Positions 40,380-50,858 of a stretch of 64,000 nucleotides of DNA are shown here, piece by piece. The notes under the pieces are model-generated. The model saw only the letters and a program-made list of their open reading frames with translations. It was not told the origin of the DNA and did no database searches. Location of the stretch: contig NW_020825294.1 in NCBI RefSeq assembly GCF_003286085.1, positions 9,486,001 through 9,550,000 on the forward strand, written 5' to 3'. The DNA is from Drosophila persimilis (taxonomy: Eukaryota > Arthropoda > Insecta > Diptera > Drosophilidae). Positions within the stretch are counted from its first letter, which is position 1, and each line of letters begins with the position of its first letter. The translations under genes and the position numbers were made by a program.

Positions 40380-40925
40380 GCTTTGAAGCAGAAGATCGAA
40401 CTTAAAAGCGTTTTCAAAGACAAATCTAAGAACAATTTGCTGCCGAAAACTGTGGAATTTCCGAAGCACTACCTTCACACCGGAAGAACCATCATCCAGA
40501 ACTGATGATCTGTCAAAATTTCGCGACAATTTTCAAATTTAAGTCTAAATGTAGTACGAGCATTAAAACATGAAATATTTATCTCAATGAGAGACAACAC
40601 TTTATTGGCCACGATCCAAGTAGATCACTCTTTCTCTTTAAGATCCCTATGATCCGTAATTGTTTAGAATATGTTGAGCAAAACAAACCCCAGAGGGTGC
40701 TCTCTCTCTCTCGTGTATATCCGCTGAACTGCTTTTAATTTTAGCATAGCTCTAATTCCGAATCCGATTCGGATTTAGCTCTCATTGCATTGCAGACCTC
40801 CGAGCAACACAGTTTGCATATTGTGTCGAAATATTTTCGCGCTGCAAGTTTTACATCATCAGGCGAAAAAACCATTTTCCTAATCTCCTACTTCAAATGG
40901 AAAACCCAAAGCTCTAGTTCATAAA
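40380..40925. other. Spacer between CFAP299 paralogue E and receptor C
   Basis: Contains the 3' end of E (ATTAAA near 40562), a CT-rich tract at about 40698-40714 and the presumed promoter of receptor C. No coding signal. Confidence 0.5.
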
Positions 40926-43900
40926 ATGTGGTCATTATTTAATATATATTTAGTGCTGATTCTGTTGTCATTAGCCAGAGCTAGACAGCAGTTTATGGTG
41001 GGTAAGTTTCGCACGAAATTGGGTCACTGTCTCAAGGGCTGCGTACATTTTTGCGTTCATTTTCTAGGCAGCATCTTTACATCGGACAAGGATGAAGCAG
41101 AAATTGCATTTCGCACAGCAGTGGATCGGGCAAATATATTGGAACGAAATATAGAACTTGTTCCGACTGTGGTGTATGCCAATACGGATGATAGTTTTAT
41201 TATGGAAAAGATGGGTAAGAAATAATGAAATTTCTCGAAGTATTCTCTGTAATCGGTCTGCTTTCAGTTTGCAATTTGATTTCCCAAGGGGTTATAGCCA
41301 TTTTTGGACCCAGTACAGGCAGTAGTTCGGGTAAATACAGAAACAACTTATCCAAAATTCAAGAAAATACAATATTTTTTGAATCTCTTTTAGATATTAT
41401 TGCCTCGATTTGCAATACCCTAGACATACCCCACATTGTCTACGATTGGCTGCCCAATGAGTCCATACCAGATCGCCAGCACTCCACCATGACCCTGAAT
41501 GTACATCCCGATAACCTATTGCTATCCCAAGGATTTGCAGAAATAGTACAGAGTTTTGGCTGGCGAAGTTTTACGATTATCTATGAATCGGATAGGGGTA
41601 TCTAGAACCTCTTTATGTAAAATGATTATCTAAATTTGTTCTCTCTTTTAGAGCTCCAACAATTGCAGGATATTTTACAAATCGGTGAACCCAGCAACAT
41701 GCCCACTACAATGAAACAGCTTGGTCCAGATGAGGACTACAGACCATTTTTAAAGGAAATTAAACTATCCACAGATAATTGTTTGATTGTGCACTGTTCG
41801 CCCTCGAATCTATTGAGCCTCTTGCAACAGGCAAACGAACTGAAAATGTTGGGGGAATATCAGGTGGAGTTAGATAGAAAGATGTATTATAGAACCTAGT
41901 AACGACTATATTCTTTGCAGAGTGTCTTCATACCCCTTCTGGACACACACACTATGGACTTCGGTGAACTCTCTGGCGTGGATGCAAACATAACGACAGT
42001 TCGTCTGATGGATCCCACAGATTTTCACATCAAGAATGTGGTACACGATTGGGAAGAGCATGAGAAAAGAGACGGACGATACTACAAAGTAGATCCAGGT
42101 CGGGTTAAGACACTGATGATACTCCTCAACGATGCAGTCTGGCTGTTCTCCAAGGGTTTGACGGAACTGGGAATTCTCGAAGAACTGACAGCCCCTGAGG
42201 TGGAATGCAAAAGGAAAAAGTCCTGGCCCCATGGTAGACGTATTATAGAGTTTATGAAAGCGGTAAGAGAATATATGTTGAACCCATCAAAGATATTCTC
42301 TCTTGAAAGATCTATATTTTTTAGCGGTCTGATGAGGCCTCGACGGGTCGCATTGATTTTAATGAGTACGGCCAGCGAAGCTTCTTCACCTTACGCTTCA
42401 TGGAAGTGAATGCCGGTGGATATTTGGATCTGGCCACCTGGGATCCCGTCAATGGTTTGGATATCCTCAACGATGATGAGGAAAGCGAAAAGCGAGTGGG
42501 TCAAAAGTTGTCCAACAAAACCTTTATTATATCCTCCCGTTTGGGAGCGCCCTTTCTCACTCTAAAAGAACCCGAGGAGGGTGAGGTGCTCTATGGAAAC
42601 GCCCGATACGAGGGCTACTCCATAGATCTCATAGATGCCATCGCTCAAATGCTAAATTTTAAGTACGAATTCCGTATGTCACCCGATGGCAGATATGGAT
42701 CCCGCAATCCAACCACACAACTGTGGGATGGCATTGTTAGGCAACTAATCGATGGGGTGAGTTTATAATTATAAACTATTTATTTTAACCATCTTCTTCC
42801 CAGAATGCTGATCTGGGCATCTGTGATCTGACAATGACCTCATCCAGACGTCAGGCTGTGGATTTTACGCCACCCTTTATGACCCTGGGCATCAGCATAC
42901 TGTTCTCAAAGCCGCCCATACCACCCACCGATCTATTCTCATTCCTGTCGCCCTTCTCCTTGGATGTGTGGATCTATATGGGTTCGGCATATTTGTTTAT
43001 ATCGCTGCTGCTCTTCGCTCTGGCCCGTATGGCGCCCGACGACTGGGAGAATCCGCATCCCTGCAAGGAACCCGAGGAAGTTGAGAATATTTGGACGATA
43101 ATGAACACCACGTGGCTGTCGATTGGATCGTTGATGGGACAAGGCTGCGATATATTGCCCAAGTAGGTGTGAGCTTCTTAACAGGGATTTTCATTAATAT
43201 GATGATCCTTTTTAGGGCTGCCTCAACCCGTTTAGTGACTGGAATGTGGTGGTTCTTTGCTCTCATGATGTTGAACTCCTATACAGCCAATTTGGCTGCC
43301 TTTCTGACCAACTCTCGCCAGGGTAACTCCATCAGTAACGCCGAGGATCTGGCTGCCCAGACCAAGATCAAATATGGTGCCATGCTGGGCGGCTCCACTT
43401 TGGGTTTCTTTCGCGACTCTAACTTTACGACATATCAAAAAATGTGGACCGCCATGGAGAGTGCCAGTCCATCGGTATTTACCAAAACAAATGACGAAGG
43501 TGTTGAGAGGGTGCAGAAGGGAAAGAATCTCTATGCCTTCATGATGGAGTCCACCACTTTGGAGTACAATGTAGAGAGAAAGTGCGATCTTGTGCAGATC
43601 GGTGGCTGGTTGGACTATAAAAGCTATGGCATTGCAATGCCTTTTAGTAAGTCCACTATCACCAGCAGAAGATGATAGACTTTACATCCATATTTCTTCC
43701 ATAGATTCTCCGTATCGCAAGCAGATCAGTGGAGCAGTCCTGAAGCTGGGAGAGCTGGGCAACCTGGCGGAGCTGAAGCGCAAGTGGTGGAAGGAGATGC
43801 ATGGCGGCGGCAGCTGTGAGAAGAGCGAGGATGGTGGGGGCGACACCCCCGAATTGGGTCTGGAGAATGTGGGCGGTGTATTCCTGGTCCTGGGATTAGG

Positions 43901-44566
43901 TCTGCTCTCGGCTATGGTTCTAGGATGCACGGAATTCTTTTGGAATGTGAAATCTGTGGCCATTGAAGAGAAGGTAAGTCATATTTAATATATTTTGAAA
44001 TCAGAATTCTGTTTGATTAAAATCTTTTCCCAAAACAGATCTCTCTCAAGGAAGCCTTACGATCGGAAGTTTTTTTTGCAATGAAAATTTGGATTACCAC
44101 AAAGCCAGTGCACACCAGCTCTGGTTCCGGCAGCTCATCCTCATCCTCCAGTTCTAGCTCTTCTTCAAAATCCGGTAAATCCCGTTCAAGTCGTTCTAAG
44201 CCCTCGTCGACATCGAAGCCATTATCCATGAAGAGCCTTAAGAGCTTGGCCGATCCCGATATTGAGGCTTCGGTTCATAATAAGCTGAAGAAAATAGGCT
44301 CCATGTTCTCACTGAAATCCCAGAAAACTCCTCCACCGGAAATTGTCTGGAAAGTGGATAAGTCAACGCAAATGGATGAAGTTCTGGAACCCGAAGAAGA
44401 GCCAGAGGTTATACCACTGCCAGAGCAACCACACCATCGACATCATCATCATCATCACCATCACCGCCATCACCATCATCATAATCAGGAGGAGATGGAT
44501 CAGGACCATCAGATGGAACCATCTAAGAACCAACGCGCCAGCAAATTGAGTAATGGTGTACCTTAA
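40926..44566 (+). CDS. clumsy: Kainate-type ionotropic glutamate receptor C (clumsy-like, His-rich tail)
   Basis: Eleven exons, 1020 aa: 40926-41001, 41068-41214, 41268-41330, 41394-41597, 41652-41863, 41921-42262, 42325-42756, 42804-43162, 43216-43646, 43705-43973, 44039-44566. Signal peptide MWSLFNIYLVLILLSLARA, then the amino-terminal domain (CNLISQGVIAIFGPS), S1 (YEGYSIDL), GICDLTMTSSRR, M1, pore loop, M3 with the intact SYTANLAAF gate motif, S2 with YAFMMESTT and IGGWLDYKSYGIAMP, and M4 (GGVFLVLGLGLLSAMVLG). The Q/R site is Gly (LMGQGCD). The 175-residue cytoplasmic tail has a Ser run near 870-885 and a His-rich stretch near 977-994, unusual for this family. It lacks an intron that A and B share in the amino-terminal domain. 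The symbol clumsy is given because of the Rsf-1/Atg18b synteny and its position next to them; B could equally be the true orthologue. Confidence 0.85.
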
Positions 44567-46139
44567 GACCTTAAATGGCATACAATTCGCATCATTAGTA
44601 CTTTTTACAACTATTTCCAGTCATGTTTCGTATCGCAATACTCTTTCAACCCATAAATAAACCTAAATCTTATTGTTAGACGGGATCCAGTAACATTATT
44701 CCCAAGACTATAGCCCTACACTAAATGTTTTTAACAAGTATTTTTACTATAATGCCCTACAAATTTAAAAATTTGCATAATATTCTTACTACAATCCTTC
44801 TTTAATCCAAGGAAAAGCATTTAAATATTCCCCTTGTTAATAATAAAGTTTCAATGGATCCCAGCGGAAATTCTTGAATCGTAAAATGTTTTTAAAATGC
44901 CTTTTAAAAGTCTCTATCGAAATCTCTATAACCTTCCAGAACGACATATAAAATATACGGAAATTTTATCAATTTTCGATTGTAGAACTGCCTGTCCTTA
45001 GTGATATAAAAGATTTTTCAACACCTCATAAAGGTTCTACAATATGCATATACAGTATATAATGATTTCTTAGCTATTATTTCTTAAAGAAGTATCACTA
45101 CAGAGACCTTTCCTCTTACTTATTATTTATCTTCAGTTATCTTGAGTTAATTAACAAATCACACAATTGTTTTAGGGGTTTTTGTAATTTTTATTTGTTT
45201 TTTTCAGGTTTTTAAATTTTTTTCTATTTGTTTTTATCTTTTTTTTTCTTTTTTTGTATTTTATAATTTTTTCATTTAATTAAATTAATTTAAATTATTT
45301 TGGGCATAAATAAATTGCTTTAATCTTTTTTTAATTGCTTTTTTCATTAATTGCAAATCGAATAAGATATTAAATTATGTCATGACATGCCTAAAGTTCA
45401 TAAATTATAACTATTGTTTCAATAATGAATAATATTTAAAATACTTAAGATTTTTCATTGACATTACGCTGCTCCGAGTTTATGTTTGTATATTTATAAT
45501 TTACGTTTATGTTTGTTAAACATTTAATTGTTATATTAATTATTTGCAAAGCTAATTGAATACGTTTAGTGTTTCATTCAGTTTTGTAAGGTACATTATT
45601 TGTTGCTTTGTTTCCTCCTGTAATTTTGTTTTTAGTTTTTTTTTTTTGGATTTTCTGTTGAGCTTCTATCGCACAATTTGCTAAGTCTTTACTATTACTA
45701 TAATAATTTGTTATATCACTAAATATATATATATTTATATATCATACAAAAATACAGAGTTTGGATAACTGCATTAGAGAGAATCTATGAGAACACTTGG
45801 ACAAATGGAGATATTCCCGGAATGAGAAAGCCAAGATATAAATTTGTTAACAATTATGGGAAGTTTCTATAGTTAAAGATATATTTATATACAAAATCGA
45901 TTGGAAATTAAAGAGGATTAATTCTTACAGTTAGTATATAAATAAAAATACTTTTTTTGTTAAATTTTCTTGTTTGGAGTATTTCCTTTTTGTTGATTTT
46001 GCTTTTTAGCAGAACTTAAAAGTACATTTTTCATATATTTTTTTGGACAACTTTTCTAAGGGTTCTTATATTGTTTTTGGGGTCGATATTTCTATGGTTT
46101 TTCTACAAAGACCATGTCTATGGAACTGCGGCGTTTTGG
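44567..46139. other. AT-rich convergent intergenic spacer
   Basis: Between the 3' ends of receptor C (+) and Atg18b (-). AATAAA at 44656-44661 is a good poly(A) signal for receptor C. From 45170 to 45760 the sequence is extremely T-rich with long T runs and a TA tract. No gene seen. Confidence 0.65.
44656..44661 (+). terminator. Poly(A) signal of receptor C
   Basis: AATAAA 90 bp past the stop codon, the expected place for cleavage and polyadenylation. Confidence 0.6.
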
Positions 46140-47631
46140 TCAATCTTTGGCCGCAATGGCGACGGGCGGAAATTGTCGCTCATCGTAGAGCTTCGTTGGA
46201 GTGTCGATGGCATCGCAGAGTTTTCGGAATTTGGCGGAATCTGAGGAGATACACAAATAGGATAAGGTTTTCCTGGTTGAAATTATTGCTAACCCTCACC
46301 TGACATGGCATCCGCCTGATCTCCTCTGAGAATGCTCGCATAGCTGTTATCCGGCATGGGATCGGGATTCTCAATGAGCACACTGGCCGCACAGCTCTTG
46401 AGCAGCGTCAGCGATTGAGGTGTGGTCACGGGCTTGGCCTGCATCTTCAGCACACTCTCGCTCAGCTGCAACTCGATGACATCCTCCAGGGCTCCCCTCA
46501 GATCATGGACCGCTAGCAGCTTGCAGGAACCTCCTCGCTCTGCATTGAACTCGTGAACGTAGAGGAAACCATCCTCGCAGGCTATCAGCAGACGCAGCTC
46601 CTTCTGTACTCGCGTCAGGGCACAGATGTGCTTGAGTCCCGCCTGAGCCAGCACAACTGTGGCAAAGGATCGGTCTTGGGCCAGGACGTCGCTGACCTGC
46701 GTCGAGTGAAGCAGCGATGATACCGCCTTGGAGAACATTCCTCCCCAACTGGCAACGGGCGTCGCAGTGGCCTCTTCCGTATCTGGCGGAGCCGAGGCCG
46801 CAGATTCCTTGGAGGCTTTGTCCGATTTGGCAGCAACTTCCGCTGAAAGAAACAAAGTTTAGTCTTGAAGCAATCATGGAGATTTAATCGTTTCACTCAC
46901 CAATTGCCTTTAGTTCCACAGACTCCACGGCTCGCGCATCAATCTTAAAGATGTGTACCGTCTCCGTGTTGGAGGAGGCGCACAGGAAATCCCCGCTCGC
47001 CGCAAAGACCAGGGAAGCAATCCGCACACAGCTCACTCCTCGCCGAAACTCCTGCACCCTCTGGCCATTCTTCACACAAAACACGCGTATCACAGTGCCC
47101 CGCTCCGAGGCGGTAGCCAGCAGCGCTCCACTGGGCGAGAATGTCAGCGCTGAGAGGGGCGTGTCGTGGGCTTTGATGGTCATCCCCGTCCTCAGCTTAT
47201 TCGCATTGAAGATGCGCAGCTCTCCGCTGGACTGGCAGACGGGGAAGGCCAAATGTGAGTTCAGAGACAGGGCACAGAGCCCCAGCTCATTGGGCGCTAT
47301 GTTCTCGATGGAATGCAGGATCTTCATGTCGCGTATGTCGTGGATGTGTATGCTCTCCGCCAAACAGACAATTAATCGCTGGCGATTCATCCGCACGCAC
47401 AGGATCTCAGATGGATAGAAGCAATTGCAAATGTCCTGCTTCTTCTTGAAGTGCAGCATCTTGAGGCAATTGGGTTTCTGGGAGGTGACCAGCACCACCA
47501 GCGAGCTATTGAACAAACGCTCTACAATCCGTATCTGCTCTGTATTGTCCTTGGCAAAGATCTCCTCAACCTTGTCCTGTCCGGCTATCGAGTAGAGCCT
47601 CAGGCCCGCGGGGCTCAAGACGGACAGGGAG
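46140..47631 (-). CDS. Atg18b: WIPI-family PROPPIN beta-propeller protein (5' exon not located)
   Basis: Three exons found: 46901-47631, 46300-46842 and 46140-46240, giving 457 codons in frame to a stop. WIPI proteins bind PI3P/PI(3,5)P2 on the phagophore and recruit the lipidation machinery in autophagy. Family marks seen: IVERLFNSSLVVLV, LNRQ-type motif (MNRQRLIVCL), the AHDTPLSALTFSPSGALLATASERGTVIRVF blade, the phosphoinositide-binding FRRG at 47035-47047, FLCASSNTETVHIFK and TQVSDVLAQDRSFATV. The first exon found begins with an acceptor (TTTACAG) and continues SLSVLSPAGLRLYS, which aligns a few residues inside the usual WIPI N terminus, so a short upstream exon with the start codon and FNQD-type motif is missing; I searched up to 48.7 kb by eye and did not find it. 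It ends with FPPVAIAAKD, convergent with receptor C. Confidence 0.88.
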
Positions 47632-47767
47632 CTGTAAAGTGCAGATTGACCATTAAAATATGATCTTTCATAGTCTTAAATTTAGTTTTCATATGTATTG
47701 GATAATTAGCCCTCTCGGGCTTGCAAAAATTGCCGTAGTGGACGGTATTTCACGTCCCCATGGCGGG

Positions 47768-47842
47768 GTATTGGTTAAAGTTTTCAACTAGCAATAACCG
47801 CACCTCAGTAGAACTTCATCGGTTACGGTATTGCCACTGCGC
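47768..47842 (+). repeat. Dispersed repeat, copy 2
   Basis: Matches 27164-27240 in the same orientation. GCAATAACCG and CGGTATTGC inside it can pair as a hairpin. It lies in the region upstream of the Atg18b exons. Confidence 0.65.
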
Positions 47843-48390
47843 AAAGATAACCTGACACTCGAAATCATTGCTTTCTCCATGCCGGCGCAGCCAGAACTGG
47901 TTGGGAATTCTAAGGCCACGAAAACCTCCAGCAAACAGTTACGCATTTTCGGGCTGCCCAAAAAACACTGCATGCTTTTGGGCTACTGTACTGTTGTTGT
48001 GGCCACTGCAGTTTTGTTGTTGCAGCTGCATCCCTTACTTGAGATTTTAAGGGGTGTGAGATTCGAAGTTAAGGGAGGTTTTGTGTGCAGTCCGGTGTTG
48101 TTTGAGTAGACAGGCAGCAGCTGCACTTAATGCATTGATTAACTCAGAAATGTTTTCGCTTGATATAATGTAAGCCAAAATAACACCAAAAATCATGTAT
48201 GGAAAATAATGATCATTCGATCAGGAACCAATTTTGTTGCATTATTTTCTATGTGTTTCATTTACATCAATTATAGCATTTCAAACTCTGTTTGAACTCT
48301 AAGAAGAAGAACTCTAAGAAAATATCAATGGAAATTGAAAAATTCTTCATAAAAAAGGAGAAAAATTTAAAAATATGAATAAAATTTAAC

Positions 48391-48510
48391 AACCATTGGA
48401 GCCCAGTGGGATTTGAACCCAGGGTATGCGGCAAGCCTGTTGAGCGCACCGAACAACTACAAGTAAGAGTGAGACGGCACTATAACGCTGAGGCGCTAGG
48501 CATGTTTTAG
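48391..48510 (-). ncRNA. tRNA-like pol III element (SINE or pseudo-tRNA)
   Basis: On the minus strand GGGTTCAAATCCC (48410-48422) matches the pol III B box (consensus GGTTCRANNCC) inside a T-arm-like stem. About 30 nt before it is an A-box-like GTGCGCTCAACAGG, and further 5' a second A-box-like CTCAGCGTTA. The sequence ends with a CCA-like stretch, then runs of T that would stop pol III at about 48370. The cloverleaf does not close well: the acceptor stem pairs only over about five positions, so this is not a standard working tRNA. It may be a retroposed tRNA derivative, a SINE-like repeat or an extra TFIIIC site. Confidence 0.4.
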
Positions 48511-48716
48511 TACATTTTTTCCAGAAAATACCACCAATGACCCAAATTTCTACCTTTTGAATTTTCTGTTGACCCAATTTCTATATTTTATTTATTTGCT
48601 TCTTTTTTTCTTTGAATTAAAACTATGCCCATAAGTGAGATCAAGCTGCACATTTTGCACTTTGTACGTACTTAGTACCTAGTTTAGTACTTAGTTTAGA
48701 ACCTATTCTAATCGAA

Positions 48717-50858
48717 TCATATTAAATCGCTGGGCGACAACTGGGACTCGCCCTCGGCCAGGTAGATATGCATCGCTTTGTAGAGCAGGGCAATGCCCAA
48801 ATGTTTTCTCTGTTTCATGGTCCAGGACTGAGCGGGTCCGTAGTAATCGCCCCGCTTCAGATTTGTAAGATGACCCAAGCCCATGGCATCTATAATAGAG
48901 GCTTCTCGCGTATACGCATCAATGGGCATTATGTTGTGGAACACATGAAGGCATACCACGCCACTTTCGCTCTGCCAAATCTCCAGTATCCGCTCCAGCT
49001 TCTTGCTGCCAAGTTTGGCATCTCCCGCAGGCGGAGACTTGAACACATCCGGCTGCAGAGTGCGAAATCCTCCCTTTCTTTCTGCCCTCTCTGTTCGTTC
49101 CCGACCATTTTCCCTCTTCTGATTGAGGCGCGTGTGCTGGCGCATGGCATCGTACAGGTGTGCATAGGGCCGCGAGGATTTGCCCTTTCCCACATAGAAG
49201 ATAGAGTCGAGAAATCGCTGCCAGATGCTGAATTTGTCCAGGAAAGTGCTCTCCCCTGGTAGGTTTCGGGAGATCCGCGGATCAATCAGCATGTAGATGA
49301 AGCTCTGTTTGAGGTGGCCCTCTCGCAGGGTTTTCTTGATAACAGGCGCCGTGGCAAAGTGCTCCGATGAGGCCGCTTCTTGTGGCATAAACTCGCTAAT
49401 TCGCTCGAAATCCTCCGGCGAACGGAGGGTCCGGTGCAACTCCACCGAATACCTGATCTGGGATTCCTGCGCATGCTTCTGAGCAGCAAGCAAGGCATCC
49501 GTGTTCCTTCTATACTTGATCAATTGTTTGATGTACAGCCTTTTTGTGGTCTTGGTTATGGGACCCACAGGAGCACCCAATTGCGTGAGTTCTTGTCGCA
49601 GAGCATCCGTCTCGTAGTCCAATGGCAGTGTGAGATTTGTGCTGACTGTGCTGTCCAGCTGCTGCTGCTGCTGCTGTTGAGTGACTCGCTCTACAAATCT
49701 CTTGGTTCGGTTCTCATCATTCTGCAGGAACTTTGCTTCGTAGAAGACCAAACCATTCTCATCATCCGTGTGAACATAGGCCTCTTTGATCTGCAGAAAG
49801 TACTCGTCCGTGGGTCGAGGGGAGTTTACGAGCAGCTCCTCTTCCCCCTTGGCTGTGACAAAACTGTTGTCCGGTTCGGGCTCTATGACCTGCGCCTGGG
49901 ATACCTGCTCCACCAGCTTCTGGAAGACCTGTCGATTTGGCGCTGATGCATCGTCGATCTGCTGCTGCTGCAGCTCCATTTCCATTTCGAGGCTATCCTC
50001 CTCGCGCAGCTTCTTTTGCATGTGCCGCTCGTAGTTGAAGTCATCATGGGCCAGTGCTTCCTCCACTATAGCCTCCACATGCTTGTCATACTTGTGCATC
50101 AGCGATTGACGCGCTCTGGAGCGCTCCACCTTCTCGCGCCAGCTCTCAATGATGGAACGGCGCTTTGGATGATCTGGATCTTCGCGGTATTGGCTTTGAA
50201 TCAGCTGCGTGAGATGGGCCTCCGTGAGGGAGAAGAGATTCACCGATTCCTCGTCCGGCAGTGTGGCACTGTCCGCGATGTCTGGAAACTTGGGCTGCGG
50301 CTTCTGTCGCCTGTGGGTGATGTTAATGTAATAAGGCGACGTCACATCATAGTTGTACTTAAGGATCTGATTGGGCGTGGTGGTGGCCGCCTGGTGATGA
50401 GGCAACTGCAGCCTCAGGCTGTTCTTCTGTTTCTGTTTCTCGCGATAGATGTGATCCCGCAGCAGTTGCAGCACCTCGAAGTGGCACTCCTCGATAGCAT
50501 AGTGCACGGGCAGCTTGTTCTCATCATCCGCCAGATCGACGCGTGCCCCTCGCTGCAGCAGCATCCGCACCAGATCCGCTCGTCCATAAATGCTGGCTAT
50601 ATGCAGGGCCGTTGTCTGGCCATCGCACAAAGCATCCACATCCAAATCAGGGCACTCCAGAAACTTCTCGAGTATGCGGCGTGCCAGCTCCTCGTTCCGC
50701 ATGCCACACACATAGTGGAGCGGTGCCAGTCCTCGGTCGCAGGGCACAATCCCAGCATTTATCAAATTCCTGTCCAGCATCGACAAGATGTCCGCCTCGT
50801 TCTCATCTTCCAGGGCGTCGAGAAGGGTGAGTGCAAGGAAATTCGCACGCTGCTCCAT
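48717..50858 (-). CDS. Ankle1: Ankyrin-LEM-GIY-YIG endonuclease (ANKLE1/LEM-3 orthologue)
   Basis: Intronless, 713 aa. Three ankyrin repeats lie at about 43-140 (APLHYVCGMRNEELA, TALHIASIYGRADLVRMLL, LPVHYAIEECHFEVLQLL). A LEM domain is at about 410-452 (LPLDYETDALRQELTQLG and TKRLYIKQLIKY). The GIY-YIG nuclease is at about 518-670: FIYMLID (519-526), IFYVGKGKSSRPYAHL (553-568, with the catalytic-type Arg and Tyr), REASIIDAMG (Glu 652, metal ligand) and NLKRGDYYG. All expected catalytic positions are present, so it should be active. The family cuts branched or bridging DNA; the worm LEM-3 resolves chromatin bridges at the midbody. It has no transmembrane segment. Low-complexity Gln runs occur at 297-300 and 394-400. 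From memory this is CG8679 of D. melanogaster, next to Atg18b and Rsf-1 as here. Confidence 0.92.
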   Translation of the reverse strand: MEQRANFLALTLLDALEDENEADILSMLDRNLINAGIVPCDRGLAPLHYVCGMRNEELARRILEKFLECPDLDVDALCDGQTTALHIASIYGRADLVRMLLQRGARVDLADDENKLPVHYAIEECHFEVLQLLRDHIYREKQKQKNSLRLQLPHHQAATTTPNQILKYNYDVTSPYYINITHRRQKPQPKFPDIADSATLPDEESVNLFSLTEAHLTQLIQSQYREDPDHPKRRSIIESWREKVERSRARQSLMHKYDKHVEAIVEEALAHDDFNYERHMQKKLREEDSLEMEMELQQQQIDDASAPNRQVFQKLVEQVSQAQVIEPEPDNSFVTAKGEEELLVNSPRPTDEYFLQIKEAYVHTDDENGLVFYEAKFLQNDENRTKRFVERVTQQQQQQQLDSTVSTNLTLPLDYETDALRQELTQLGAPVGPITKTTKRLYIKQLIKYRRNTDALLAAQKHAQESQIRYSVELHRTLRSPEDFERISEFMPQEAASSEHFATAPVIKKTLREGHLKQSFIYMLIDPRISRNLPGESTFLDKFSIWQRFLDSIFYVGKGKSSRPYAHLYDAMRQHTRLNQKRENGRERTERAERKGGFRTLQPDVFKSPPAGDAKLGSKKLERILEIWQSESGVVCLHVFHNIMPIDAYTREASIIDAMGLGHLTNLKRGDYYGPAQSWTMKQRKHLGIALLYKAMHIYLAEGESQLSPSDLI

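Larger units (their letters stand above)
47632..48716. other. Spacer between Atg18b and Ankle1
   Basis: Should hold the Atg18b promoter and first exon (minus strand) and the Ankle1 3' end. Contains copy 2 of the dispersed repeat, a tRNA-like element and, at about 48587, a TTTATT that reads AATAAA on the minus strand and suits Ankle1 polyadenylation. Confidence 0.55.
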
